Assembly: GCA_031292385.1 (NCBI GenBank)
Contig: JARLHE010000061.1
Location: forward strand, 1 to 64,000
DNA: 64,000 bases
Reading direction: 5' to 3'
Origin: Oligoflexia bacterium
Lineage (GTDB): Bacteria; Bdellovibrionota; UBA1018
The translations under genes and the position numbers were made by a program. The notes beneath the pieces were generated by a model. It made no database searches, was not told the DNA's origin, and saw only the letters and a list, made by a program, of their open reading frames with translations. Below are positions 19,360 to 27,979 of this stretch, piece by piece; the stretch's first letter is position 1, and each line of letters opens with the position of its first letter.

Positions 19360-20614
19360 ATGACACGCCCTCGTCACGCCGCTAGCCTTAATCTATCCGT
19401 CTTTAGTCTCTAAAAACAAGCAAATACTGCGAGAATACGTCCTAGATTCCGGTGCTTTCTCGCGCAATCGCAAGCTTCCCATCGAGCACACAGTTGGAGT
19501 GGTCTTGCACATGGCCGCTCATCGCAATGGCGACGGCTATGAACCATCGATCCCGTTTCTCATCAAGCCATCACCCAGGCGCGAAATAAGCTCGACTGGC
19601 AGGCGTTCCGGTTTCTCCTTGAGCAAGCCAATCAAGACGAAACGCTTTCTGATCCCAGCTTTCGATATCAGGGCCATATCACCCGTGCAGTCGATGGCAC
19701 GAAGCTTAGCTTGCCACGCTCAGATGATCTGCTCGATCTTTTTGAGCCTCACGGCACCCGAGTGGGTGAAAGCCATTATCCGGCAGCACTTTTAGTTACC
19801 GCTATGAACGTATTTACGGGTCAGTGCAGGGCCGCACGCGTCGTCAACCATATCGAAAGCGAACGAGATCAACTGATGTCGATGATTGAGCTCGATTTTA
19901 AGGCCGGTGACGTTGCGGTTTTAGATCGTGGATTTCACGGCGACGAGGTCTTTCTTTGCTTCGAGAAATACCAGCAGTTCTATCTTTGTCGCATGCGGGC
20001 GGCCGAACAAAAACGCGATGCTTGGATTCATCAGTTTTTACTCACGGGTAAGAAAGAACAGGTGATCTTAAAAAAGCTCAAGCGTCCTGGTCCCAACGGC
20101 GAGACCGGTTGTTTTGGCGACCAACCTGCTCGATTTAAAGAAATATTCGCGTAAATCACTCTTAGGCCTTTATCTGCACCGCTGGCGAGTGGAGACGATG
20201 TACGGCCGCGTAAAAACGCTGCTACAACTGGAGCGTTTCCACTCGAAAACCTACAACGGGGTCATGCAAGAGATCTTCGCCAATCTCCTAGTGATTTCTC
20301 TCACTGCGATGGTTGTTTTAGAAAGCGCACAGCGTCTCAAGCTTGACCCTGACATTGCCATCCCCAGCTTTATAAACGCGCAGGCCGTCGTTAAACGTCA
20401 CCTCTTTGAGGCGGTAACGGCACGACGCCCACTCACACCGAGCGAGGCCAGACGATTAGCCCGTACCCTGGTCAGAGAAGCTTCCCAGGTCATCTGGAAA
20501 AAGCAGCCCGGACGGAGCTACCCTCGGGTCTCGATGCAGCCCGTGAAAGTTTGGGGTCTATACAAAAAATCCAGGATAAAGGGATTCAAGCAAATGAGAC
20601 GGGAGGGCCCTTAA
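19360..20614 (+). pseudogene. IS4-family transposase, broken in three places
   Basis: A single transposase can be followed only by changing frame near 19376, near 19540 and near 20106. After the first shift the frame reads LVSKNKQILREYVLDSGAFS, after the second TIDPVSHQAITQARNKLDWQ, after the third TNLLDLKKYSRKSLLGLYLH. The DDE catalytic residues are recognisable: D in AVDGTKLSLP, D in VLDRGFHGDE, and E in the IS4 signature Y-(2)-R-(3)-E-(6)-K, here YLHRWRVETMYGRVK. The reading frame has therefore decayed but the motifs remain, which points to fairly recent inactivation. Confidence 0.88.
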
Positions 20615-20642
20615 GTTGCCAGCATTAGGTGATGACCCGACA
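20607..20642. repeat. IS4-type right inverted repeat
   Basis: It starts GCCCTTAAGTTGCCAGCATT and ends ACCCGACA, the inverted partner of the left end. Confidence 0.85.
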
Positions 20643-20739
20643 TTCGAGAGCTATCGCTGGATCCACCTAGCTGATCGTATCTTCCAAAATGGAGCGGAGG
20701 AATCTATGACGCGAATCTCAACCAAAAGGTACGGCCTAC

Positions 20740-20760
20740 CTTTAAAGTTTAACTTTAAAG
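20740..20760. terminator. Palindrome at the end of lpxH
   Basis: CTTTAAAGTT and AACTTTAAAG form a perfect 10-bp inverted repeat around one T and overlap the lpxH stop codon. It may act in termination for lpxH; the very short loop makes this uncertain. The rest of the 112 bp between the IS and lpxH shows nothing. Confidence 0.35.
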
Positions 20761-21501
20761 CCGCTCGCGCCCGATCGACTCATCGCCCGAGGACCACGAT
20801 AAGAACGATCCGTGGACGGGCGGAAAGCCCACATTGATGTACTGCCCCGGGCGGCCGTCGATCGAGAATTTCATCTCATCCAGGTCATGACAGTGGCCGA
20901 GCACGACGAAATCGTAGCCCTGGGCGATCTTTTCGGCGGCGAAACTTCGGTAAGTGTTGCGAAGACGCTCGATTTTCTCGGTTGGCAAGGAGGCCGACAG
21001 CTTCGGCTTCTGGTCCCGACTGTAGCGGCTGCTGCGATTGCCGATCCGGTCTACCCATTGCCCGGGCAGCGCCCAAACGAAGGCATGAAACGGAGCGCTC
21101 CGAAACGTCGCCCGCAAAGCGCGGTAAGTGTAATCGCCGGAATCCACCAAATCGCCGTGCGCGATGAAAAAACGCCGGCCATCCAACCTGAGCAGCACTT
21201 CACTGGAATGAACCGTCACGCGCGGAAGCCCGCGAAACGCCCGCCGCAGCAGAAAGTCGTGATTGCCCTCGATATACTCGACGCTCGCGCCGCGCGCGCC
21301 GGCGGCGGCGATCTCATCGAAAAACTCCCGATAGCGCTCGCGAAAAAGTTTTTTGTCGCCGACGAAGAGATCGAAAATGTCACCGGCCAAAACAAGGATG
21401 TCGCCGGATTGCACCCGCGTACGAATCAAGTCCAGCAAGGACCGGTACACCGAATCCTCCGCGCCGCGGATGTGAAGATCAGATACGATAAAAAGACTCA
21501 T
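20755..21501 (-). CDS. lpxH: UDP-2,3-diacylglucosamine diphosphatase (LpxH-like)
   Basis: A calcineurin-like metallophosphoesterase of lipid A synthesis that hydrolyses UDP-2,3-diacylglucosamine to lipid X at the inner-membrane surface. The 248-aa protein shows every metal-binding motif: D8-x-H10 (SDLH), GDIFD (D41), GNHD (N80, H81), HGD (H115) and GHCH (H203, H205). Length and an Arg/Tyr-rich insert between HGD and GHCH fit LpxH rather than generic phosphatases. It supports a lipid A-bearing outer membrane. Confidence 0.85.
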   Translation of the reverse strand: MSLFIVSDLHIRGAEDSVYRSLLDLIRTRVQSGDILVLAGDIFDLFVGDKKLFRERYREFFDEIAAAGARGASVEYIEGNHDFLLRRAFRGLPRVTVHSSEVLLRLDGRRFFIAHGDLVDSGDYTYRALRATFRSAPFHAFVWALPGQWVDRIGNRSSRYSRDQKPKLSASLPTEKIERLRNTYRSFAAEKIAQGYDFVVLGHCHDLDEMKFSIDGRPGQYINVGFPPVHGSFLSWSSGDESIGRERL

Positions 21502-21523
21502 CCGAGACGGAATATTACCCTAA

Positions 21524-21904
21524 TCAATATTTTTGGTCGAGGATCTTGCCGCGAGCCCGATGGTCTTGAGCCGCCGCTTCGCGCAAGCGGAGAAACTCCT
21601 CGCCCGTGAACTGGCGCACGACCTTGCCCTGCGCGTCTTTCAATACGACTCTAAGGCCGGGGCCCGAGCCTTCGGCCGCCGCGGCGAGGCCGCTAGCGCG
21701 CGTCTGCGGGTCGGCGCTGAAAGTTTCGAGCGCCTTGTCGACCGCTTGGGACATTTCCGTATCGGAGCGGGGCTCCTGCTTTTCCTCGGAGTGATCGCCC
21801 TTATTTTGACGGCGTTGCTCCGCATCTTCCCTCGAATGGGCGTCGTCTTTGGTCTGCACGAGCCGCAAATAGGGGACTCCTGACGTCAGCGGATTGATTT
21901 TCAT
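21524..21904 (-). CDS. flaG: FlaG-like flagellar protein
   Basis: A 126-aa protein whose C-terminal half carries the FlaG-type strand pair GLRVVLKDAQGKVVRQFTGE followed by a short helix. FlaG influences filament length in other bacteria. The N-terminal half is charged and disordered (Glu/Lys/Arg/Gln-rich). ATG 21904 is preferred since GGAGG lies 8 nt upstream; a further in-frame ATG is at 21919. It lies downstream of a flagellin on the same strand, past that gene's terminator. Confidence 0.7.
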   Translation of the reverse strand: MKINPLTSGVPYLRLVQTKDDAHSREDAEQRRQNKGDHSEEKQEPRSDTEMSQAVDKALETFSADPQTRASGLAAAAEGSGPGLRVVLKDAQGKVVRQFTGEEFLRLREAAAQDHRARGKILDQKY

Positions 21905-21951
21905 GCAGGCACCCTCCATCTGACTTTTCGGCCCCCTCGCGCAAAACTTAA

Positions 21952-21982
21952 ATCTCCCGGAAGCTCGGCACCTCCGGGAGAT
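21952..21982 (-). terminator. Terminator downstream of flagellin 1
   Basis: ATCTCCCGG and CCGGGAGAT form a perfect 9-bp stem with a 13-nt loop. Read on the minus strand, it is followed by TTAAGTTTT. It lies between the flagellin at 22052 and flaG. Confidence 0.75.
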
Positions 21983-22051
21983 CGCTTAAGTCGTCCCATA
22001 GGCCACTATGGCCTGCGGGACTGGCGTACCTGAGAGACTTGGAAAGACGGC

Positions 22052-22885
22052 CTACAGCAGCTTGAGCGCGGCCATCGGCGAGCTATTGGCTTGCGCCAAG
22101 ACCGAAATTCCGGCCTGCTGAAGGATGTTGCCGCGAACCAAATCGGAGGTCGCCTGCGCGACGTCGGTATCCGCGATACGCGACCGGGCGGCATCCAAGT
22201 TGTCTTTCGTCACCCCGATATTATTGATCGTGGAGTGCAACTTGTTCTGCGTCGCGCCCAGGCTCGCGCGAGCGGCGAAAACCTTGGACGTCGCATCGTC
22301 GATTTTATCGAGCGCATCGCGAGCGTCGCCGATGCTGGTGTAGTCGAGATTTTTCACCCCGAGCGAATCCGCTCGCACGTCGTTTTCCTTGGTGTTGAAT
22401 TTAATCCGGTCCGCGCCGTCGTTGCGGATACCGACCTGGATCTCGAGCTCCGACTTAGGGGCCTGGCCGTTCAACAACGGCATGCCGTTGTAAGAGGTGA
22501 CATTCGCGATTCGATCCACTTCCTGGATCAGGCTTTGGGCTTCGCGATTGATATAGCTGCGCTCTTTATCGCCCACCGTATCGGAGCTGGCTTGAATGGC
22601 GAGCTCTCTTAAACGGACCATGATATTGCCGATTTCGGTCAACCCGCCCTCCGCGACCTGGGAAAACGAAATACCGTCGTTCGCGTTTCTTTCGGCCTGC
22701 CCCAACGAGCGGACTTGCGCCCTCAAATTCTCGCTGATGGAAAGGCCGGCCGCATCGTCGCCCGCGTTGGTGATTCGCTGGCCCGACGCCAATTCTTTGT
22801 AATTTTTCGCTTGATCCGCCTGCGTGGATTGCAGGCTCCGAGCAGCGGCCATGGAGCCCAGGTTGGTGCCAATTCTTAAACCCAT
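22052..22885 (-). CDS. fliC: Flagellin 1
   Basis: A 277-aa flagellin consisting of the conserved D0/D1 ends with a very short central part. The N-terminus begins MGLRIGTNLGSMAAARSLQS and includes GQRITNAGDDAAGLSISENL; the C-terminus has TKDNLDAARSRIADTDVAQA and ends VLAQANSSPMAALKLL. The start is set by the MGLRI signature shared by all five flagellins here. It diverges most from the others (for example DYTSIGDARDALDKI). A sigma-28-like promoter lies about 285 nt upstream and a hairpin terminator follows. Confidence 0.95.
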   Translation of the reverse strand: MGLRIGTNLGSMAAARSLQSTQADQAKNYKELASGQRITNAGDDAAGLSISENLRAQVRSLGQAERNANDGISFSQVAEGGLTEIGNIMVRLRELAIQASSDTVGDKERSYINREAQSLIQEVDRIANVTSYNGMPLLNGQAPKSELEIQVGIRNDGADRIKFNTKENDVRADSLGVKNLDYTSIGDARDALDKIDDATSKVFAARASLGATQNKLHSTINNIGVTKDNLDAARSRIADTDVAQATSDLVRGNILQQAGISVLAQANSSPMAALKLL

Positions 22886-23169
22886 AACGTCCCTCACTTA
22901 AGCGCGAAGCATCGCTTGTGAAGCCGTTAGGGTCGCAATATGCGCCTGAAGCCGGCTACGCAAGCATTTGCCTGAGTTGCCACCTTACGAGCACGTCTGA
23001 GCGTTTAGATCGAAAAGAATAACGAATCGGGCCCGATAACCCGATTCCATTTTCTCCAAACAACGATGTGTTTCCTGCATTCATGAATCACAGCAGCGAT
23101 CCACTCTGCAGACGTTGTCAGCCTGGTGATGGTCGAAGGGCCAACCCCTTCTTCCGACTGACACTCTCA

Positions 23170-23197
23170 TTATCGACGCATGGCGTCAAAAACTCAA
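23170..23197 (-). promoter_or_regulatory. Sigma-28-like promoter of flagellin 1
   Basis: On the minus strand TTGAGTTT, a 12-nt spacer and GTCGATAA resemble the FliA consensus TAAAGTTT-N11-GCCGATAA (6 of 8 and 7 of 8 matches). Confidence 0.55.
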
Positions 23198-23340
23198 GAG
23201 AGTTAACAATCGTATAAATACGAGGAGTTGCTGACCCGATGAAGAGCCGCAAAAGAGGGGTGGAGATTCGCGCGTTTCAGCGCAGCGCCCGCGCGAGAGC
23301 CGAGCCCGCAAAGCGGGCGGAGATTCGCGCGCTTGAAAGA

Positions 23341-23370
23341 GTGACCGCCCTGGGGTCGCAGGGCGGTCAC
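23341..23370 (-). terminator. Terminator downstream of flagellin 2
   Basis: GTGACCGCCCT and AGGGCGGTCAC form a perfect 11-bp stem with an 8-nt loop about 35 nt past the flagellin 2 stop; TCTTTC follows on the minus strand. Confidence 0.8.
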
Positions 23371-23405
23371 AAGGATTGGTGTTGGTACTGCGGAATCAGG
23401 TCAGA

Positions 23406-24239
23406 TTAGCCAATGAGCTTGAGGGCCAATTGGCTGTTCTGATTAGCTTGACTGAGGACCGATACGCCGGCTTGAGACAGAATATTCTGTTTCGTGAGCT
23501 CGGCGGTTTCGGATGCCATGTCCACGTCGTAGATTCGGCTACGAGCGGCGGACATGTTCTCGTCATAAATGGTCATGCTGTTCACGCCCGATTGCAGACG
23601 GTTCTGCAAAGCGCCCAGTTCAGCACGATTGCCCGACAGTACGCGGATCGCCTCGTCGACTTTGTCGAGGTTTTCCTGAGCAGAGCCCTTGTCGGCCACG
23701 CTGATGCCGCCCAACCCGAGCTTGTCCAGGCCGACGTTGGTTTTTTCCGCGTCGTATTGGAACCGGTCCAGCTCCGCCTTGTTGTGCAAGCCGATCTGGA
23801 ACTCCAGCTTTCCACCTTCACCATTTAACAAGTGATGGCCGTTGAATTCCGTCGAGTCGGCGATACGCGACACTTCCGACTTGAGCTGCTGGACTTCCTT
23901 ATCGATGAAGCCACGCTCAACATCCGACACGGTGTCGGATGCCGCTTGGGTCGAAAGCTCGCGGAAACGAACCAGGATGTTGCCCACTTCGTTCATGCCG
24001 CCTTCCGCGGTCTGAATCATCGAGATCCCGTCGTTCGCGTTGCGGATGTTTTGCCGAACGGAACGAATCGATGCTCTCATTTTTTCAGAGATCGCCAGAC
24101 CCGCGGCATCGTCAGCCGCGCGATTGATGCGCGAACCGGACGCCAACTTTTCCAACGAATTTTTCTGAGCCATGCTGTTGACGCCCAGATTTCTCTGAGC
24201 CGCCAACGACTGCGTATTAGTGCTAATTCTTAAACCCAT
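23406..24239 (-). CDS. fliC: Flagellin 2
   Basis: A 277-aa flagellin beginning MGLRISTNTQSLAAQRNLGV with the conserved SGSRINRAADDAAGLAISEK block. The C-terminus has SRIYDVDMASETAELTKQNI and VLSQANQNSQLALKLIG. The central region is minimal, as in the other four. It is transcribed toward flagellin 1 but has its own terminator, so the two are likely separate units. A strong -35 match lies at 24492-24499. Confidence 0.96.
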   Translation of the reverse strand: MGLRISTNTQSLAAQRNLGVNSMAQKNSLEKLASGSRINRAADDAAGLAISEKMRASIRSVRQNIRNANDGISMIQTAEGGMNEVGNILVRFRELSTQAASDTVSDVERGFIDKEVQQLKSEVSRIADSTEFNGHHLLNGEGGKLEFQIGLHNKAELDRFQYDAEKTNVGLDKLGLGGISVADKGSAQENLDKVDEAIRVLSGNRAELGALQNRLQSGVNSMTIYDENMSAARSRIYDVDMASETAELTKQNILSQAGVSVLSQANQNSQLALKLIG

Positions 24240-24471
24240 AGACGTACCTCTCCCCTAAGCGCGCAACCTCACCGTCTGCACGGTTGTTGTGCGCCAACTC
24301 GACTTTGATTAACGCGTCGCGGCACCCATTGGGCAAACGAAGTCCCATTCAGCACTGCGGTTCAACGCAATCCGAGTCCATTTCAGTTAAATTAAGCAGG
24401 AATTTGCTGTACCCCTGCGAAGGCACCCGCTCTACTAAGACCTATTCTTAGTAAAACTGCCTTCACAGACT

Positions 24472-24499
24472 GTTTCGGTCGGGTAATCGTCAAACTTTA
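24472..24499 (-). promoter_or_regulatory. Sigma-28-like promoter of flagellin 2
   Basis: The minus strand carries a perfect TAAAGTTT -35 box, a 12-nt spacer and ACCGAAAC, a weaker match to GCCGATAA. It lies just beyond the meaB stop, leaving a leader of about 225 nt that contains a 7-bp hairpin (TACTAAG/CTTAGTA, 24433-24453). Confidence 0.5.
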
Positions 24500-24519
24500 G
24501 ACTTTTTTGACTCAATGAA

Positions 24520-25479
24520 TCAGGTTTCAAAAAGCGAATCAGCCGCCTTATAGGGATCCGTCTTTCGCTGAGCCAGGGAATCCAGCAATTGGTGCCCTGA
24601 TGGCGTTTTAAACGCGTCATGGACCGTTTGAACCAGTCTCTCCATCAAAATGTCGGCGACTTCGTTTTTCAAAAACTCCCGGACTTTCAAATCGCGCTGG
24701 CCGCTTCGGGTGAGATAAGCTTGATGTTGCTGAACGGCGTCCGCCAATTCTTTGACGCCGATGTCTCGCTGAGCCTCGGTCTTCAGAACAGGCATCATCC
24801 ACGAGTGCTCGTCATGGGGATTCATCCCCACCATGGTCACAAGCTCGCGAACCAGCTTATCCGCTTCCGGACGATCGCTCTTATTGACGGCGAAGATATC
24901 GGCGATTTCCATCAAACCCGCTTTCATCACCTGGATCGAGTCGCCGCTTTCCGGAACCAGAACCACGATGACGGTTTGAGCGAGGCGCAAAATATCGAGC
25001 TCGGTTTGGCCGACGCCGGCCGTTTCGACCAGGATGACGTCAAAGCCCGCGGCGTCCAAAAGGAGCACGACTTCTTTTGTCGCATGCGAAAGCCCGCCGT
25101 GCTTGCCGCGCGTGCCGAGGGAGCGAATATAAACTTCGGGATCCGAGGCGTGCTGCTGCATTCGAATGCGGTCCCCGAGAATGGCGCCCCCCGAAAAAGG
25201 GCTCGAGGGATCGATGGCAACGACCGCCACCTTTTTTCCGAGAGAGCGGAGATGTTTCGTCAGTACGTCCGCGAGGGTCGACTTGCCCGCGCCGGGTGGG
25301 CCCGTAATTCCCCAAACCTCCGCCTTTCCTGTCTTCGGATAGATTTGCTCCATCACGGAGGAAACATCGCCGTCTCGATTTTCGACTTTTGAAATCAGTC
25401 GCGCCAGAGAAAGGCGATGGCCGGCGAGCATTCCCTGAACTAGCTGAGATAGACCGAGCTGAGATAAATTCGACACCAT
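24520..25479 (-). CDS. meaB: Methylmalonyl-CoA mutase-associated GTPase MeaB
   Basis: A G3E-family GTPase that protects and reloads adenosylcobalamin-dependent methylmalonyl-CoA mutase. Walker A is GPPGAGKST (about 60-68), switch regions lie in AIDPSSPFSGGAILGDRIRM and LVETAGVGQTELD, and the base-specificity motif is NKSD. The mutase itself is not in this window. ATG 25479 is used; an in-frame TTG at 25494 sits directly against an AGGGGG and is less likely. Confidence 0.92.
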   Translation of the reverse strand: MVSNLSQLGLSQLVQGMLAGHRLSLARLISKVENRDGDVSSVMEQIYPKTGKAEVWGITGPPGAGKSTLADVLTKHLRSLGKKVAVVAIDPSSPFSGGAILGDRIRMQQHASDPEVYIRSLGTRGKHGGLSHATKEVVLLLDAAGFDVILVETAGVGQTELDILRLAQTVIVVLVPESGDSIQVMKAGLMEIADIFAVNKSDRPEADKLVRELVTMVGMNPHDEHSWMMPVLKTEAQRDIGVKELADAVQQHQAYLTRSGQRDLKVREFLKNEVADILMERLVQTVHDAFKTPSGHQLLDSLAQRKTDPYKAADSLFET

Positions 25480-25518
25480 TTGTTCATCGCACAACCCCCT
25501 GGTTGATGCGCAGCATAA

Positions 25519-26418
25519 TTAGCGGCTCTTCGGGTCGACAGGGAAGATTTCGCTGAGCCGATCGATCGCGACATGAACCAAACCGCCCTTCCCCACGGAA
25601 ACGATATCGGCGAACAGGGCATCCCAAACAAATTCACTCGCTACATAGGAAAAACGGGCGCGAACCGTCTGGGAAAAGGTCTCATCGGTTCCGGTCACGG
25701 TGACAATCAGCTCGGTATCGCTTTGGCTCAGGCTTTCGTAGCTTGCCTGGTACAGAGGGCTTTGCTCGTCGATCCAATGGGTGATCGTCCAGGTCATTCC
25801 GAAGATGGGAGTATGATCGCGATCGAGCGGAAGGTCGTGAAGTTCGCGATAGACCTGGCCTTCCTCGGTGCTTTCCAGCCGGGTCAGAACGGCACCCACT
25901 TCCGCTTCCACGATTTGATTAAACCTGGCGTTAGCCATGCGAAAAATCAGACAGGGACGGCCGTCAAGATGGGTTATCAAGGCATTTTCGCTGAAGCGGA
26001 TGCGGGCCGTGGGCCGGGAGAACCGGGCGAACATAATACCGGTGCCAAGAGCCAGCGCGATCAGTCCGGTCAAGGCTTCGACCGTGACAAGCAGATGGGC
26101 TCCGAACGAAGCCGGGCTCACCTTCCCGTAGCCGATCGTGGCCAGCGTCTGCACGCTGAAGAAAAAACACTCCTTCCAACGGTCGAGCTCGCTTGCCGCG
26201 CGAATTCCATCAAGCGCGGCGCTGCCCGCCAAAAAATACGCCGTTCCGAAGATCAGGTTCACGACAAAATAACCAAACGCGATGAACGCGAGAAACTTCG
26301 TCCATCTCATGGAGAGAAGGAAATGATAGGAATCGGAAAACGCTTCCTTTTTGAAGCTGGACGGATCGACGTTACTGGACCCGTCGCGATTGAGAAACCG
26401 CTTTTTATGCGAAGACAT
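25519..26418 (-). CDS. Inward-rectifier K+ channel (KirBac type)
   Basis: A 299-aa inner-membrane channel with a slide helix, two transmembrane segments (about 41-64 and 107-131) flanking a pore helix and the selectivity filter TIGYG (94-98). A C-terminal beta-rich cytoplasmic domain of the Kir type (FRMANARFNQIVEAEVGAVL, FGMTWTITHWIDEQSPLY) follows. It selects K+ by the filter; gating in this organism is unknown. It is divergent from the M48 peptidase gene. Confidence 0.92.
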   Translation of the reverse strand: MSSHKKRFLNRDGSSNVDPSSFKKEAFSDSYHFLLSMRWTKFLAFIAFGYFVVNLIFGTAYFLAGSAALDGIRAASELDRWKECFFFSVQTLATIGYGKVSPASFGAHLLVTVEALTGLIALALGTGIMFARFSRPTARIRFSENALITHLDGRPCLIFRMANARFNQIVEAEVGAVLTRLESTEEGQVYRELHDLPLDRDHTPIFGMTWTITHWIDEQSPLYQASYESLSQSDTELIVTVTGTDETFSQTVRARFSYVASEFVWDALFADIVSVGKGGLVHVAIDRLSEIFPVDPKSR

Positions 26419-26459
26419 ATCTGACTCTAAGCTTTTGCATCATTTGTTCCGAGAAGCAA

Positions 26460-27785
26460 ATGATGCCACCTGAAGCCGTTGCTCAAATCGACAATCTTTC
26501 GCAAAACGCCATGCCTCTGACGGGCATCATCGTGCTGATGCTGATTCCGCTGACGGCGTACGCGCTCTGGGGCGATTACTTCGAGCGCTACATCGGGAAG
26601 CTCAGGGAAGACCAGGAAGAGTTCCAAGAAATCGAAGAGCTCACGCGCGTGCGCCTGAACGGCCTGTTCGCCGTGCTCGCCGAAGCCGTCATCTTTTTGG
26701 GCTCAGCCCAGGGCGATCCGTCCGCGGCAGCCCCCCATCCGTTTGGGCACCTCCACGCGGCGCTACGCGGGCTCTTCGGGGTCGGCACGATTATCTCGCT
26801 TATGCTGCTGCAAGCGCGTTATGAGCGCTGCGTTCGAAACGATCAAGGCAAAGGCGCCGCGATGGCGCATTTCAAGTCGGCGGCGCGCGCTTGCCTCTGG
26901 TCCTTGCTCGGCGGAGCGATATATCTCGCAGTATTCGCGGCCGGGATGCTGGTTTGCACCGCTCCGGCGGCGATTTTCAAGCTTCCTCAGTCCGTAGCGG
27001 TTTTCCTGCTTCTTTCAGGCATGGCGGTCGGGGTAGTCGGAGGGCTCTGCGCGAGTTTCGGCATCGCTCCGGTTCTGGTCCGGAAAATTTTCGGCGCGGA
27101 AAAAATCTCCGACGCGAAAATCGTCGCCGAGCTCGACAAGGTTTTCGATGCCAGTGCCGTCGCGCGTCCGGGCTATTGGATGATCGGGGTCAAACAATAT
27201 CACCCGGCAAACGCGATGGTGGCCGGATTCCGCGCCGGCACCGGACTTCTCAGGCCCGGCCTGTTCATCTCGAAGTCGGCGATCGACGCCTTGTCGCTGG
27301 ACGAACTGCGGGCAATCGTCTTTCACGAGATCAGCCACATTCGTCTCGGCCACCTGAAGAAGCGTTTCATCTTTTCTTCCGGATTGGTTATTTGCGCGAG
27401 CCTCTTTACCGGAACGACGGTCGAAGTCATTCAAGCCGTGACCCAGCAAAACTCGCTCGCGGCGTTCAGCGGCTGTATCGCCCTCGTGGCGTCCTTCGCG
27501 ATCTCGATTCGCGCCCTCGCCGAACAGACCCGCTATCAGGAAGTGCAAGCGGATATCCACTCAATCGAAACCCTCGGCTCGAACCTCAAGGACCTCTCGA
27601 GCGCCCTCCGCAAACTCGATAAGGCGAACGGTATCCTTCCCCTTCGTAAGGAACCCGGATCGATGATGGTCGCCTCGGGCCATCCCGCCACCGAGTTGCG
27701 CGTGAAAATCCTGGCCAAATACTTCGAGCTCCGGCGCGAAAAGAAAGCGGCAGAAGAAGAAACCCGGAACGACCAAGCCGCCTGA
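26460..27785 (+). CDS. M48-family membrane metallopeptidase
   Basis: A 441-aa integral membrane protease with several N-terminal hydrophobic segments (about 20-36, 105-119, 148-168, 179-200). A soluble domain has the zinc motif HEISH (289-293) within VFHEISHIRLGHLKKR, and a downstream region QADIHSIETLGS is a possible third-ligand site. The layout resembles HtpX/Ste24-type M48 peptidases that degrade damaged membrane proteins, but no close subfamily is claimed. Two adjacent ATGs (26460, 26463) are equally possible starts. Confidence 0.85.
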   Translation: MMPPEAVAQIDNLSQNAMPLTGIIVLMLIPLTAYALWGDYFERYIGKLREDQEEFQEIEELTRVRLNGLFAVLAEAVIFLGSAQGDPSAAAPHPFGHLHAALRGLFGVGTIISLMLLQARYERCVRNDQGKGAAMAHFKSAARACLWSLLGGAIYLAVFAAGMLVCTAPAAIFKLPQSVAVFLLLSGMAVGVVGGLCASFGIAPVLVRKIFGAEKISDAKIVAELDKVFDASAVARPGYWMIGVKQYHPANAMVAGFRAGTGLLRPGLFISKSAIDALSLDELRAIVFHEISHIRLGHLKKRFIFSSGLVICASLFTGTTVEVIQAVTQQNSLAAFSGCIALVASFAISIRALAEQTRYQEVQADIHSIETLGSNLKDLSSALRKLDKANGILPLRKEPGSMMVASGHPATELRVKILAKYFELRREKKAAEEETRNDQAA

Positions 27786-27807
27786 GGCTACAGGGTCTTC
27801 TTGACTG

Positions 27808-27928
27808 AGCCTGTCCAAGAAAAGGTGAGGGGGTTCTTGCGGCAGGAAGCCGAAGCCCGAGCTACGGCGAAGGGCGCAAGAAGGCCCAAGGATGGGCCGG
27901 CCCCCGACACCCTTTTCTTGGACAGGCT
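27808..27928. repeat. 3'-end inverted-repeat element, copy A (reverse)
   Basis: A 121-bp element with terminal arms AGCCTGTCCAAGAAAAGG and CCTTTTCTTGGACAGGCT, 23 nt past the M48 stop. Its reverse complement aligns with copy B at 41649 and, with an internal deletion, copy C at 47283. An inner hairpin GGCCC/GGGCC is present. The rest of the gap to 27980 shows nothing else. Confidence 0.85.
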
Positions 27929-27979
27929 GGGCAATTTCTACCGATTGACCGGAACCGGCCTTATGCGCATCCTAATAAA

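Larger units (their letters stand above)
19228..20642 (+). mobile_element. Degenerate IS4-family insertion sequence
   Basis: A 1415-bp element bounded by 36-bp terminal inverted repeats (19228-19263 and 20607-20642) that agree at 32 of 36 positions by hand alignment; both contain TAATG followed by GGCAACTTAAGGGC. The length and encoded protein fit IS4-group elements. I could not find a convincing flanking target duplication. The transposase has three frame disruptions, so the copy is dead unless supplied in trans. It lies between recN and the end of lpxH without damaging either. Confidence 0.9.
22886..23405 (-). other. Intergenic leader region between flagellins 1 and 2
   Basis: The 520-bp gap holds the flagellin 2 terminator (23341-23370), a flagellin 1 promoter candidate (23170-23197) and, on that reading, an unusually long leader of about 280 nt. 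A 13-bp direct repeat, GGAGATTCGCGCG, occurs at 23262 and 23319. No reading frame worth calling was seen. Confidence 0.5.

Noticed and set aside
19499-20614. Three separate small genes inside the IS
   Set aside because: They are successive frame fragments of one transposase.
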